This document shows, one piece after another, positions 43,186 to 53,599 of a stretch of DNA of 64,000 bases (its first letter is position 1; each line of letters opens with the position of its first letter). The position numbers were made by a program, and so were the translations under genes. The stretch is from the NCBI GenBank assembly GCA_002104905.1, contig MCFE01000067.1, forward strand, positions 62,001 through 126,000. The letters are read 5' to 3'. This DNA comes from Basidiobolus meristosporus CBS 931.73. Taxonomy: Eukaryota; Basidiobolomycota; Basidiobolomycetes; Basidiobolales; Basidiobolaceae. Under the pieces are notes generated by a model. It worked only from the letters and a program-made list of their open reading frames with translations. It ran no database searches and was not told where the DNA came from.

Positions 43186-45170
43186 TATCCAAATTCATTG
43201 CTATAGTCCCCATACCAAGCCTCAACTCATCATTAGTACAACCCAGACAAAACCCATCCCCCAGCTCACAAGCGTGGTCCAGACCAGAAAAGTCAATGTT
43301 GGATCTGTTTGAGTTCTTGCCAAATGATTTTAGTATGGCCCAAGTGTCTATGATGAGCCTTCATACAGATATTTGGGCACTACTGACTAATCTAGCAGAA
43401 CCAGATACCTCAGAGAGTTGACAAAGATGGAAGAATCTGAGTAGAAAGCTGTGGCATGAGTTCTACATCAAGATGCCAGCCAATGTATGTAAGAAGATAT
43501 ATAACAATACAAGTATTGAAATCAAGAATGAGCTGAGAGTGAGGGGATTTGAAAAAGTAGCCACGCGGGAAAAATTTGCACGCAATTTGCACCGTATGGG
43601 CTGGACGCATCCATTTGTGCCTCAACTTTGGGAACCAAGGAGATTTTGAATGAGTTTTTGCCTTGAATGACTAATGTACTATGTGATATATTAGTAGAGC
43701 CAAGTGGTTTACAAGAGCAATATACACAGGACTCATCCAGGCAACAGATCCAAAGTATCAGACACAGGGTAAGTGAATACCTTGAGGAATCAGACAGTGA
43801 GCTTCAGGAGGAAGAATACAGACCGCAAGCAACATCTTCCAGATTGCCCCAGCATGCCTTGCTGGATTCCCTACCATCTCTTACAACCACAGCATGCCAG
43901 CACATGTCAGTCCAGACCATGCCAACACCCTTTACCAGAATGCCCGGCATTGAGTCAACGTGCGCACTTCAGAGCAAAACTACAAGAACTAGCCAAACTG
44001 GTCATTTAGACACAAGTCCATTGGAGCAGACCAAGTCGCATCAACATGCAGCATCACATCAAACTCAGCCAAGGGCCATCTCAACGTGTCAAGGTGCGCC
44101 TGCGTGTGCCATTTTGCCTGACCATCAGCAAGTTACTTCTGGTGAACTGACTGATGATGACCAACAGGAAGTGCCTCAACCACCAGAGCCCTTGGCAAGT
44201 AAAAGTACGCGTTGGCATGTGGCACTACAGGCCGGTTCAGTCAGTTCAGTTGGAGCAATTCAGCGTGGCCAAGCTGCAGCACTGCACTCATCAACTAGGA
44301 GGCAAAATACTAGATTTGTTCCGTTGGATAGTGCCACATTGAGCCATAAGTGCCAAATGATGCCATAGTGTGCCAGAGAGGCCAAATGAGCCTCTACCTG
44401 GCCACAGAGTGTGAAACATAGCTCTGCATCTTCATACAAATCAGCCCCTGTGTTTCACCCATTGTGTTGGAGAAAATCCATTTTTTGACCTTTTTTTTGG
44501 ATTAATTTTGTGCAGGATGTGTTAGAGCACAAGCAGATTGAAGATATGCATCTGGTACTCAATACCCATGGCACTCTGAATCTAGCTCCTATAGCTTGTA
44601 TCATGTCACAAAAATGAATGGCACTATCTTGGTCCACTGGTACTATCTGGCACTATAAGTGCTTTTTATAGATCTTACTTTAGGGCTAATATTTAAATAT
44701 AGTGCCAGGTAGTAGCAGTGGACCAAGATAGTGCCATTCATTTTTGTGACATGATACAAGCTATAGGAGCTAGATTCAGAGTGCCATGGGTATTGAGTAC
44801 CAGATGCATATCTTCAGTTCTCCTGTGCTCTTACACATCCTGAGCTACATTGATCCACAAAAAAAGGTCAAAAAATGGATTTTCTTCTGCACAATGGGTG
44901 AAACACAGGGGCTGCTTTGCATGAAGATGCGGAGCTATGTTTCACACTCTGTGGCCAAGTATAGGCTCATTTGACCTCTCTGGCACACTATGGCATCATT
45001 TGGCACTCATGGCTCAATGTGGCACTATCCAATGGAACAAGTCTACTGACTACAAATACACAAGTAGCCAAGATGATAGTCAGCCAGGAAGTAGTATAGG
45101 TGTGCAAAGTGAGTCAATACCAAATGCTTCAGTAGTAGTCCCTGTGAGAAAAAAACCCAGGAGAAGATGA
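43186..45170 (+). pseudogene. Second gene of element H (unknown, Ser/Gln/Pro-rich), split by foldback
   Basis: Not recognised. A frame from about 43186 gives a Pro/Ser/Gln-rich start, then MLDLFEFLPNDFSMAQVSMM, one stop, and a basic helical stretch KLWHEFYIKMPANVCKKIYN ... FEKVATREKFARNLHRMGW to a stop at 43648. After a frame change, a 233-residue frame opens (43667-44368): acidic EESDSELQEEEY, then Ser/Thr/Gln/His-rich. The foldback element at 44312-45044 interrupts it. Beyond, the same frame continues at 45048 (TDYKYTSSQDD...) to a stop at 45170 after a basic tail KKPRRR, likely a nuclear localisation signal. By position it could be the DNA-binding partner of the transposase; no Myb motif is obvious. 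Confidence 0.55.
44312..45044. mobile_element. 733-bp palindromic foldback MITE, TSD ACT
   Basis: Arms at about 44312-44660 and 44697-45044 are near-perfect inverted copies around a spacer of about 36 bp. Ends AGATTTGTTCCGTTGGAT and CCAATGGAACAAGTCT match the element H terminus; ACT is duplicated at 44309-44311 and 45045-45047. It has no gene of its own; open frames inside (such as 44455-44637) mirror each other. Single strands could fold into a hairpin of about 350 bp. Confidence 0.88.
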
Positions 45171-45913
45171 TGCAATTGCTTTGAATTGCTCAGATTTGTA
45201 AAGATCCTGACAACCCATTTTTTTTGCAATCCAAATCAAGCCATTGCAAATCAGTGATCATCAAATTTTTGATATAAGTAATATCAAGGTTGTCTCACAT
45301 TGGAGACAGAACCCCTATAAATAAATACCCTGCATATATACACGTCATCTGTAATACCAGTGCAGCTATTGGATCTGTTTCACACCTACACAATTGCTTG
45401 CATGCTAGCTGTGACACCTTGTCCAATCACTAGGATCAGGGATTTACTTGCTCTATGGGCAAAATGGGATATTTGATGGCAAATCAGGTAGCTTTTTTAG
45501 TAGTCAATGAGCCAATTGGGGGCTGCCAGCTAAAGGATCCTTTTGGACCAATTAACCACTGAGATACCATCCAATTGGAGTGAGGGTAACCAAAATGGTA
45601 AGTATCAGTTTAGTTTGTAGTGTGATACACATTTATTTCCATTTACATTAAAGAAACATATCCAAATACTGGATCTTACCTGCCATAATAGAGGTATCCA
45701 ATTGCGCACGTGATGCAAACATTACAAGTTGGCACAATCATCCGTGCCAACCTCATTGTGTCAGGTTGTGCCATAGTGTGCAAGATTGTCCCGCATAGTG
45801 CAAAATTGTCCAAGAACAATCCTGCCTTCTGGTAGCTATAATATTGTGCCCAATCATTCTTTACAACCGCAGATTGCGCCACACACCCTGGCATGGTACG
45901 ATGGAACAAGTCT
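45171..45913. other. Right non-coding end of element H
   Basis: No coding signal. The last about 230 bp are rich in TTGTGCC/TGCCA motifs that mirror those at the left end and may be transposase-binding sites. Confidence 0.4.
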
Positions 45914-45916
45914 AAT

Positions 45917-46582
45917 ACATATCCAGCTCATCCAGTCTTTTCATTTGTATTGTTGCACATGTGTATGTATTTTAATCAGAGCCTGTGAGAAGTACTTAGG
46001 GTAGCGGATACTCTGTAATATATTGCCAATTCTTTCAAGTTTCTTGGTTATCTCAAAGGGCTCATTTAGCTTGAAATGCCCCATGTAAAACTTAGTAATC
46101 AGTATAGGGATATTGCTGAAAAGCAAATGTACTGCTCCCAGTGGGAAGCTTTTGCTCCAACAGATACCCTCTATCTTTAGTATCTCTGGTTTCCAATTGA
46201 TTCCATATTCTGGCCAATGGCCTATAGCTTGCCAACTTTGCTGCTACTGCATGCTTACTTCTGTATGCTCTCTCCATAGAAAGATGATGTTCTTAGTGCT
46301 GGTGTTTGGGTAATAATGATGTATGTATATTATAGAGTAAATCCCCTGGATCTCACACATTTGACAGCAATACCATCCATTGATGCAATGGTAGCATTTT
46401 TGGATATGAATGCCATGCAACTTTTAATGCATGCTGGAATCAGGACAGTCTCTGGATCAAATGTTGCCAGCCACATGATGGTTGACCACTTGTACCATGT
46501 ATATGGTAAGTGGCATCCCAGTATGATTTTGATAAGAAGTAGTAATAAATCCTCAAAGCCCCCATTACTGATTTTAGTGGAA
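45917..46582 (-). pseudogene. Element G ORF2, middle part with internal deletion
   Basis: Continues G ORF2 from 41775. The Tnp2 core (GDTPAISKI..SGHN segment), about 540 bp in C and K, is missing: sequence matching the post-core segment ends at 46385 and sequence matching the pre-core segment starts at 46386. The transposase is therefore catalytically dead. Confidence 0.62.
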
Positions 46583-46586
46583 ACAC

Positions 46587-47655
46587 TGTGGTGGTGTATA
46601 AGTCCAAGGGAGAGATATGTCCAACACTTCTCAAGTGTTATGTGTGTGGGGTTTCACTGGGTGCAATAACCTCTGCCAAAAGCTTGCTAGGAATACCTGG
46701 GCTCTGTCTCTAATCTAATGTGATGGGGAATAAAGCCACAAGCTTGTCAAGGGAAAACTATTGAGCTACAATCCCCAACTTAGTTGGTGTCTTAACAAAA
46801 GTATGTGCTGGGTTCAGTGTCCTTTAAGATGACAATGTACTAAAGCTTCCAAAGTCAAAACAACTGTAAACTCCACCAGCAGGGACTTGATAAGAATGCA
46901 GCTGTAGTCAGTAGCTACAAAGACAGAAAAATATCTTTGCCTGTACAAGAACAAACTTGGGAAAGAATGAAATATTATAAAAGATACCTACTCTGAGTAT
47001 TCCTCACAAGTAGTGCCTCAAAGGTTAATTGGCTGTCAGCATGGTTTCCTGGGAGTGTCCTGTGGTCTGGGGTTGGAAGTTCAGGTAGCAGCAGGTAGCA
47101 GTGATCACACTAATCAACAAGTTGGTATATTAATAAAAGGGGTGATGATTTATTGTTGAGGGATAGCCTCCCTTATATACTTTTCTTACTGCCTAAGTGA
47201 TTACTAATTGTGCTGTTCCAGAGGTTCTAGAGATCAATAGAAATCTTAATGACATCAGAATGACCTAGGAGTATCCTAAGTAGGTGCCAGAAGGTTCTAA
47301 GAGGCGCAGCACATCCAACCAATCAGGAATCAGTATGATGAAGCCTGTGTAACATAGGGATACCATAATTGGTATGAGAATGATGAGGATAGTGACACAG
47401 GTTGATCATGTGTCTTGGGTACTGGCACAGGTACTTGCCTAATAAAGACGTACTTACAGCTAGTAATCTAACATAACGTGAGGGATAACTTATGCAATAA
47501 GGTAAGTAGGTGAGAGAGTCAATTGGCTTATGGGACAGTACTGATCAGGTAAGACAAATGGGATAAAACTAAAATAAGTGTAGTAGAGATATAGGGAAGT
47601 AGGAAATATGGGAATGAGCACAACTGTAAGTGGGTATTACTGTGACCCCACTACT
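46587..47655 (-). mobile_element. LTR-X copy X2 in element G ORF2, TSD ACAC
   Basis: 1069 bp, TGTGGTGGTGTATAAGTCC to CCCCACTACT, with ACAC at 46583-46586 and 47656-47659. The flanks rejoin at the same length as the uninterrupted site in element K (59140-59160). Contains a TATA box and poly(A)-signal-like sequence on the minus strand, as in X3. Confidence 0.78.
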
Positions 47656-47659
47656 ACAC

Positions 47660-48220
47660 ACCACTTTGCTAGCCACAACATTACATCATTTACCAATAGA
47701 TGGGTTACTGAGCTCACTTGGCTCCATAAAGTATCCTTGGCATTTGTTTCAATGGGTGTTGTCTCCTTGCATATACGGATTTGACCAAGCTCATAAATGG
47801 TACTGTTATTAGGGGAGATAGGCTCAAAATCCATCAGTGGACCTTCTTTGTCAGAGCTATCACTCTGTGTGCTATATTCAGAAGGCTGAGGTGAGCCTAA
47901 GGGCATTACAAACTCACCTGACTCATTTTGTGCAAGGTGATAAAGATGGCCAGGTCCCAATATAGAAGTGTCAACTGGCTGGCAAGATAATGTTGGGACA
48001 GTGGTGACCAATGAATTGTCAAATATGACTTGGGTGGCAAAACACTGGCCATGATCTTTGTAATACTTCCTATGCTGTCAGCATGCTTTGTGGCTGAGAG
48101 GCTTGCCACAATAGTCACATGGTCTTTTTTCTCTTCTCTTATGGTGTTGAGTCAAAATAGTCTTGTCCATGGGGAAAACAGTTTGACCTTCAACAATGTA
48201 ACTCTATTACATCACTTTTA
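47660..48220 (-). pseudogene. Element G ORF2, N-terminal part
   Basis: Reads 48220 to 47660: zinc-finger zone, then PVDTSILGPGHLYHLAQNES and MPLGSPQPSEYSTQSDSSDK (47637-48011), the conserved N-terminal region of this transposase family, also at 57090-57419. Interrupted by X2. Confidence 0.65.
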
Positions 48221-48392
48221 GGCCAATACTCATGCGAACTTAAGACAGTCTTGTATTTGAGACATTGCACCTACATGAATGTAAGATTCAATGATGACCT
48301 GCCATAGTAAACACTATAAATATGATTATGATACCACATATACATGTCTATGTAACACTATTTCCCCTTTGGTTTTACTCACTTCCATATAT
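48221..48392. promoter_or_regulatory. Divergent promoter of element G
   Basis: Spacer with the conserved leader CTATTTCCCCTTTGG and AT-rich TATA-like stretches, between ORF2 (minus) and ORF1 (plus). Confidence 0.4.
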
Positions 48393-50460
48393 ATGCTGCC
48401 AAAAAATAAAGCAAAGTTGTCTGGTTCTCAACCAAACCCCACTGCTGATGGCAACAGAAGTACGGTTTGACAACAGCTTGCTTTGACATTCAGTGTAACA
48501 AGCATGGCTACATCCAAAACAGGCCCTGTGGACAGTGTGCCCATTGAAGGTAATAATGCGGACTCCTCAGGCTCTCAGTCAAGCAGGTAATTGAGAGCCT
48601 CTGCAGAGCCACAAGCTGACCATTATGCTCATGCAGATGAGAATGTAGCAAATGCAGTACCCTCAGTTGAAGATCAGCAAGTGGTCATGATAACATCACC
48701 ACCACAAATGTTAGCAAGTATGTTGTCAGCTCATACCAAAGAATTAATGAAATAATTAGGTGAAGTGGCTGATTGGATAGATGCAATGGCCCAGAGAAAT
48801 CAGGAAATAGTCCTGAAACAGGATGAGTGAATAATATGTGTAGAACAATCAATATCCCAGGTAGAGAAAGCAGTATCTTTGCTGCAAAGAAGGAACTCAG
48901 GCAGCTCAATGTCACAGCCAAGAATTGAGTCATTTTCTGATGTAACAGTAGAGGAACACCATAAAGTCTTTGAAGCAGAGCAACAGTGCCCAAAGATAAA
49001 GCCCACAGAAGAACCTATCACAGTGTGGGAGGGAGACAATGTGGTGTAAATACCAAAGCCTAAAAATCAAAAGACACTGAAGATCTGTGAAGCTGTTGAG
49101 TGCAATAATGAAGAGTGGGCTAATATACAAGAGGCCATAAGAAGTCTAGCATGCCATCACCTTTAGGCTGGCATACCATGGGACCATCAGGAACTCAAGG
49201 CCAAGCAGAATGCACTCAACTTGTTCTATGAGCATTATCCTGGATTCAAATGGGTAAAAGATCTTGGGCCAGCATTGGTACGCTATGAAAGTATCTCAAG
49301 AATAGCAGAAACTATCAAAGGCAGAAGAACAATGGTGCCATGGCTAAAAACCAGCAGCTTGCTCAAGAGCCTGTTACGAGCAGGGCCAAAAGCTCCTGAC
49401 AAGTGTCAAAGAGATGTCAGGCAGCTGGAAGAGTGCCAATTAGGGACTAGCAGGTAGACATGAATGCACCAGCACAACATTTATCAAGGAAAATGCATAG
49501 TACCACTCAAGAAGCACCCAGTGAAAGTAGTAGAGAAGGACCTGGCAGTGATAAAAACCAGTCACATTTACATGAGCCCATCACAACTACAGTTGAGAGC
49601 TTGAAACAAGCTGAAAAGAAACATCAGGTTGCCAGAAGAGTGCCAGCAAGGGACAAGAAGGCCAAAACAGATGTTTCATAGCAGAATTTATCCTGGAGAA
49701 AACGTAGTTCTTTACAAGAAGCACTTAAACAAAGTAGTGGTGATAGACCAAGCAGTGATAAAGGAAAAGGTAAAGGGAAAAATGTCTACCCAAGCCTGAG
49801 ACAGGGAGGCATGCAAAAAAAACTGCAGTCTTGCCAAGTAACACCACAAGCCAGGAACAGACTGAGTCCCATCATAGCCAACAAGAAAACAGCTGTTCTC
49901 ACAAGAGTTGGAAGCGCAGCCAGTTGAGCTATACTCCAGCAAGGTAGATAAGTTTGCTGAAAAAGGCAACTTGTCTACCACAGCATCCACAGCCTCCACA
50001 GTTTCCATTGTTGACAGAGTGGAGATCCCACTGACAGATAAGGCTACAATGTCAAGAGCCTGAAAGACTATCACAATGCCTACAGCAGAGTTTTGGAACA
50101 TTAATTGGCACACCAATAGGCTGCAGAACTTCTTCAAGAGCAGTGCTCAAGACAATGCACTGGAATATTGCAAGGATTAATTGCAAAGACTGGTGGATGA
50201 GGAGCTAGACCTTGCAGTTCTGGCTGAAGACCAGGATGTGTGGGAACCAGTGAATGAACGGTGGCATATAGCCATTGGGTTCCCGCCAAAGTCATGGAAC
50301 CAGTGCATTACAGCAGAGATACATATGGAGTGGTGGATTTAAATGGAGTTACTTGTTGAGTGTGGGGTTGGGCTTAATGTTAGTGTAGGGTATTGGGACT
50401 TGTATAGGTCAATACAATTGGCAATTGAGGTACAACTGAAGCTTCAACAGAAATAAATCA
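48393..50460 (+). pseudogene. Tnp2-element ORF1, element G
   Basis: Starts MLPKNKAKLSGSQPNP. The N-terminal Ser/Thr-rich region, coiled coil (EQSISQVEKAVSLLQRR near 48840-48890), core HEHYPGFKW at 49221, and C-terminal block near 50080-50240 (LEYCKD, VDEELDLAV) are all present but spread over different frames with stops. The 3' untranslated region ends at the terminus at 50787. Function unknown. Confidence 0.6.
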
Positions 50461-50787
50461 ATTTGTATTCATGAAAAGTAAGAGAAATGGTTGAGTCAGG
50501 AAGTAAGGGGTATGAAAAAGAGGCAATAGCCAACCAATTCACACAAATGTAGGAGGCAATAGAGTGTCTGGGATCAGAAAGTGAGCAATTTAGCAGGGAA
50601 CCAATCAAAAGCCACTTATACATTGTTGCAATGAAAAATTTGGACCAAGTTTTTTCTAAAATCTGGTGTGCAATTATTTTTCAATGGTCTCTTGACAGTT
50701 TCCTGATGAGATCAGTACTTCCTAGTCATGGGACTTCAACTTTGTGGCAGCCTTTTGACGGGAACATCTCAATAATCTTTCATATGG

Positions 50788-50867
50788 TATAAATAAACAA
50801 CAGTTCAACTATTATCACTATTGCTTAAAAAGTTCCTTATATTCAAATCACTTTTTAAATTACAACA
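50788..50867 (+). repeat. copia solo LTR (C3), right part
   Basis: TATAAATAAACAACAGTTC... to TTACAACA matches the last 80 bp of the copia-1 LTR (20560-20640). Confidence 0.7.
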
Positions 50868-51282
50868 GATTACTAGATTTAAGTGGTTATATTTCAGGCA
50901 AGTATCTGTACTGGTTCCTGTGATACAACCCCTGAACCAAGTTGCCATCCCTAACACTTCATCTAGATATGTTATCCCCATGCTATTCTGGTTGTAGAAT
51001 ACTGATCCCTGATTAGTTGGATGGGCTGTGCCTTCTGGAACCTTCCAGCCAATACTTGAATACACTTAGCTCATTTTGATGTTATTGATATTTTAACTGA
51101 TCTCCAGAACCTTGTAGAACTCCATGATTGGTAATCACTTAACCAGTGAGAAACATATATCAGGGAGACACTGCCTTGGTAATATATCATCTTACCTTTT
51201 ATTTGTAATCCAGTTTGTTGATTATTGCAATAACCTTTAAGAAGTGCTGGACAAATATTTCCTTAAAGTACACCCCACTACA
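50868..51282 (+). mobile_element. LTR-X copy X4, right part
   Basis: GATTACTAGATTTAAGTGG... aligns with X3 from about 55490, with an internal deletion. It ends CACCCCACTACA. Element E ORF2 continues at 51283-51287 in the register expected after a 4-bp duplication (CTAT/CATT, degenerate). Confidence 0.62.
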
Positions 51283-52010
51283 CATTCATTGATGTGAGGA
51301 GCTGGCATATGAAGGACACCCAGGAAAAGCTGGAAAACACTGAGGACAGATATGCACATGGAGACACCCTTGCCTTTGGCATTAAGAAGCCAAGCAGTCT
51401 CAGTGTGTTTGTAATCAGTTAAATTATACATGGTTAAGTTGGATGCAAAAAGAAACCAATTTTTGTTAGGACATGTTTGCCAGAGTATGATGAGTTATCT
51501 TGAGTACAAGACAATTTCTACACCGGTCAATATGAGATTTATACTAAAAAGAACCAGAGTACACCTATCAGGGGGCCTAGAGTCCATCAGGGAGAAGAAT
51601 TATGTTGGCCAAGTATCAAAAAGTATTTTGCCAATATTCAAGGGGTACTTATAGCTTAAGTGGTACCAAAGTGGTGCCAACTAAGCATATGCTTGCAACA
51701 TGCATATACACTCAGCAATACAAGGGAAACAAGAATTTTGCAAGTATCACAACAAAATGTCATAAAGTTCAGGTGATACAAGTGTGTTAGTTGCAGCAGT
51801 AATGAATATATGTAGAGGTTAGTGAGCAGGAAGCCATATATTTCTGATTTAGACTCTATGTGAAATACCTATGGTAGTAGTGGGTGACTAAGGAAGAGGG
51901 GCAATTCTACAGCAGAATAAATGAGTAGTACATTGGGGCATAGGATCAGGAACTTCCATTTGGTAAATTGGTATGGTAGCATTATACAAGAATAGCTGCA
52001 TGCCACTATC
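51283..52010 (+). pseudogene. Element E ORF2, C-terminal end
   Basis: Matches D at 14610-15330: ELAYEGHPGKAGKH-type frame with stops; coding-frame traces MKDTQEKLENTEDR and FGIKKPSS. Loses similarity near 52010. Confidence 0.6.
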
Positions 52011-52150
52011 TTGGGCAATAATTCCAAGAGATGTTGGTATTGTATAGAATTTGTATTTCACCTAAATATTCACCTAGATTGTTCACTTATATTATTACCT
52101 ACAGGACTTAGAGATTACGGGCCAATCTCCTTGTCAGGAATTACCCAGAA

Positions 52151-52514
52151 TATTCTCACCAAAACATCATTTACCCAGAACATGAAATTCTCAATGCTCT
52201 CCAAACAGCCCCAAACCTTGTACACATGCTCTTAGGACCTTCCCAAACATTTTCTACATGCTTGTTGTGCCAATACTATGCCAATATATAAATACTACTT
52301 TTACATTCAATATATGATTCAGTGAAAACAACATAATCTAGTTTTTCTCCCAATCACTTTCATTATCTCCAAGACTTTAAAAACCAGTTATGAGCTCTTG
52401 GCTTTGACTGTCCTCAATATGTACCACATCTATTGCTGGTACTTTCCCTCAGCTGAGATGTTAAATGGATCCTGATCCTCAGCTGTTGCTGAGGCATATG
52501 CTTGTAAGATGTAT
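52151..52514 (+). mobile_element. copia LTR (C4) with primer site and gag start, relic
   Basis: LTR 52151-52385 (235 bp) aligns with 63457-63692. Primer site GTTATGAGCTC follows, then a gag start homologous to 63697 onward (PSAEMLNGS-like). Truncated at 52514 by element I. The 52011-52150 stretch to its left has no clear identity. Confidence 0.65.
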
Positions 52515-53072
52515 AGACTTGTTCCATTGGATAGTGCCACATAGTGCCAGCATATTAAAAGTGGCTGATTAAACTGGCACTCTGTGGCACTATCTGGTGC
52601 TCTGATTTTTACTATGATGCCAGTGGCAGGATATAGCTACTGAATTGCCTTAGATATCCAAATGTAAGCTCTACTCTCACTCAGAAGTGATTAAATATCT
52701 TATTGTCAAGCCTCTGCTTCCTGCTATGCCCACCATTCCTGGGCTTGCCATGAGCTCTGATAAACTCAGATCTCTAACAATCCTCTCCTACATAAGATAA
52801 GTCTACCATGCATTTAGCCTTTCTCCCAAATTTTGGATGATTCTCTCCCCAGAGTGCTTTGTCATTCCTAATTTCAGCAAATGGCCCACTAAATCTGATG
52901 ATGTTACCCTCAGTGTCAGACAGTACTTGAAACCTCACACAGTGTGCCTTGTATTTGCCAGAATAAAAGTGCATCCGCCCTCTAGAAAACCTGTTAATCC
53001 TGACTGTGAAGGTATCCAATATATTCCTGGTATGGAACTTGTTGGTGAACATGCTGGGAAACAAAAATCCAA
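52515..53072 (-). mobile_element. Harbinger-like element I, truncated
   Basis: Left end AGACTTGTTCCATTGGATAG is the family terminus. The transposase remnant on the minus strand (52774-53064) keeps ILDTFTVRINRFSRGRMHFY and FSGPFAEIRNDKALW (His-Asp changed to Asn-Asp). A deletion near 52640 removes the C-terminal catalytic Glu. Cut off on the right by element J at 53073. Confidence 0.68.
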
Positions 53073-53599
53073 CCCTATAAGAAGTTATTGTGATGACGCC
53101 ATCATAAGGCCATCACAAATTCTAAGCCCTGTGACTAAGACATATTGATCCTATCAGGACACCATGCAAAGACCATCAAAAAATAATTTCTCCACAGATT
53201 TCACAAGAAACTAGGTCAAAGTTTCTCATCACAACAATACAAAGTGGCTTTTGACTGATTCTCTGCCAATGTTCTCACTCTCTGATCCCAGATACTCTAT
53301 CACCTCTTATGTTTGTGTACAATGATAGGCTATTGCCTCTTTCACACTTGTTACTTCCTGACTCAACCATTTCTCTACTTTTCATGCATAAATATTGATT
53401 TATTTCCATTGAAACTTCAGTTGTACCACAATTGCCAGTTGTATTGCCCTTTACAAGTCCCCTTACCGTACACTAACATTAAGCCCAACCCCACACTCAA
53501 CAAGTATCTCCACTAAAGTCCACCACTAAATAAGTATTTCCACTCTAATGCTCTGTTTTTGTACCTTTGACAGGAACCCTACAGCTGTATGCTACTGTT

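Larger units (their letters stand above)
41776..45913. mobile_element. PIF/Harbinger-like element H, TSD AAT
   Basis: 4138 bp. Ends AGTCTTGTTCTGTTGGAT and ATGGAACAAGTCT are inverse; AAT duplicated at 41773-41775 and 45914-45916, and element G ORF2 joins precisely across it. Subterminal regions are crowded with TGCCA/TGGCA motifs. It carries a DDE transposase gene (minus) and a second gene (plus) in divergent arrangement, as in Harbinger elements that pair a transposase with a Myb-like partner. Richer in CpG than its host element, so probably younger. Confidence 0.75.
40330..50787 (+). mobile_element. Tnp2 element G (holds H and X2)
   Basis: Left end CACTTGGAAAAATAATT and right end ATAATCTTTCATATGG are degenerate inverted repeats of the family terminus. 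They interrupt the copia C3 LTR, whose halves abut at a TATA-rich site (the 3-bp duplication is not resolvable in register). It contains ORF2 (minus) and ORF1 (plus). With insertions removed it is about 5.2 kb, and ORF2 has an internal deletion at 46385/46386. Confidence 0.72.
15674..52010. mobile_element. Tnp2 element E, outer shell of a nested cluster
   Basis: ORF1 (minus) is in pieces at 15674-15896, 21391-21709 and 35992-37290. ORF2 (plus) is at 37440-39549 and 51283-52010. The pieces join collinearly when the insertions are removed: gypsy-2 (15897-21390), element F (21710-35988, target duplication GAA) and LTR-X copy X4 with its contents (39550-51282). Neither terminus is preserved. The collinearity, judged against elements B, D and K, is the basis for the call. 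Confidence 0.7.

Noticed and set aside
43410-43625. Minus-strand 71-residue frame in element H
   Set aside because: Antisense to the basic helical module of the H second gene, which has the better coding character.
44455-44974. Two 60-residue frames in the palindrome (44455-44637 minus, 44786-44974 plus)
   Set aside because: They are mirror images created by the inverted arms, not genes.
46316-46669. 117-residue frame repeated at 56291-56572 with an identical 93-residue stretch, which looks like a conserved protein
   Set aside because: The frame runs across the junction between Tnp2 ORF2 and an LTR-X end; its conservation reflects the transduced or duplicated DNA block, not selection.
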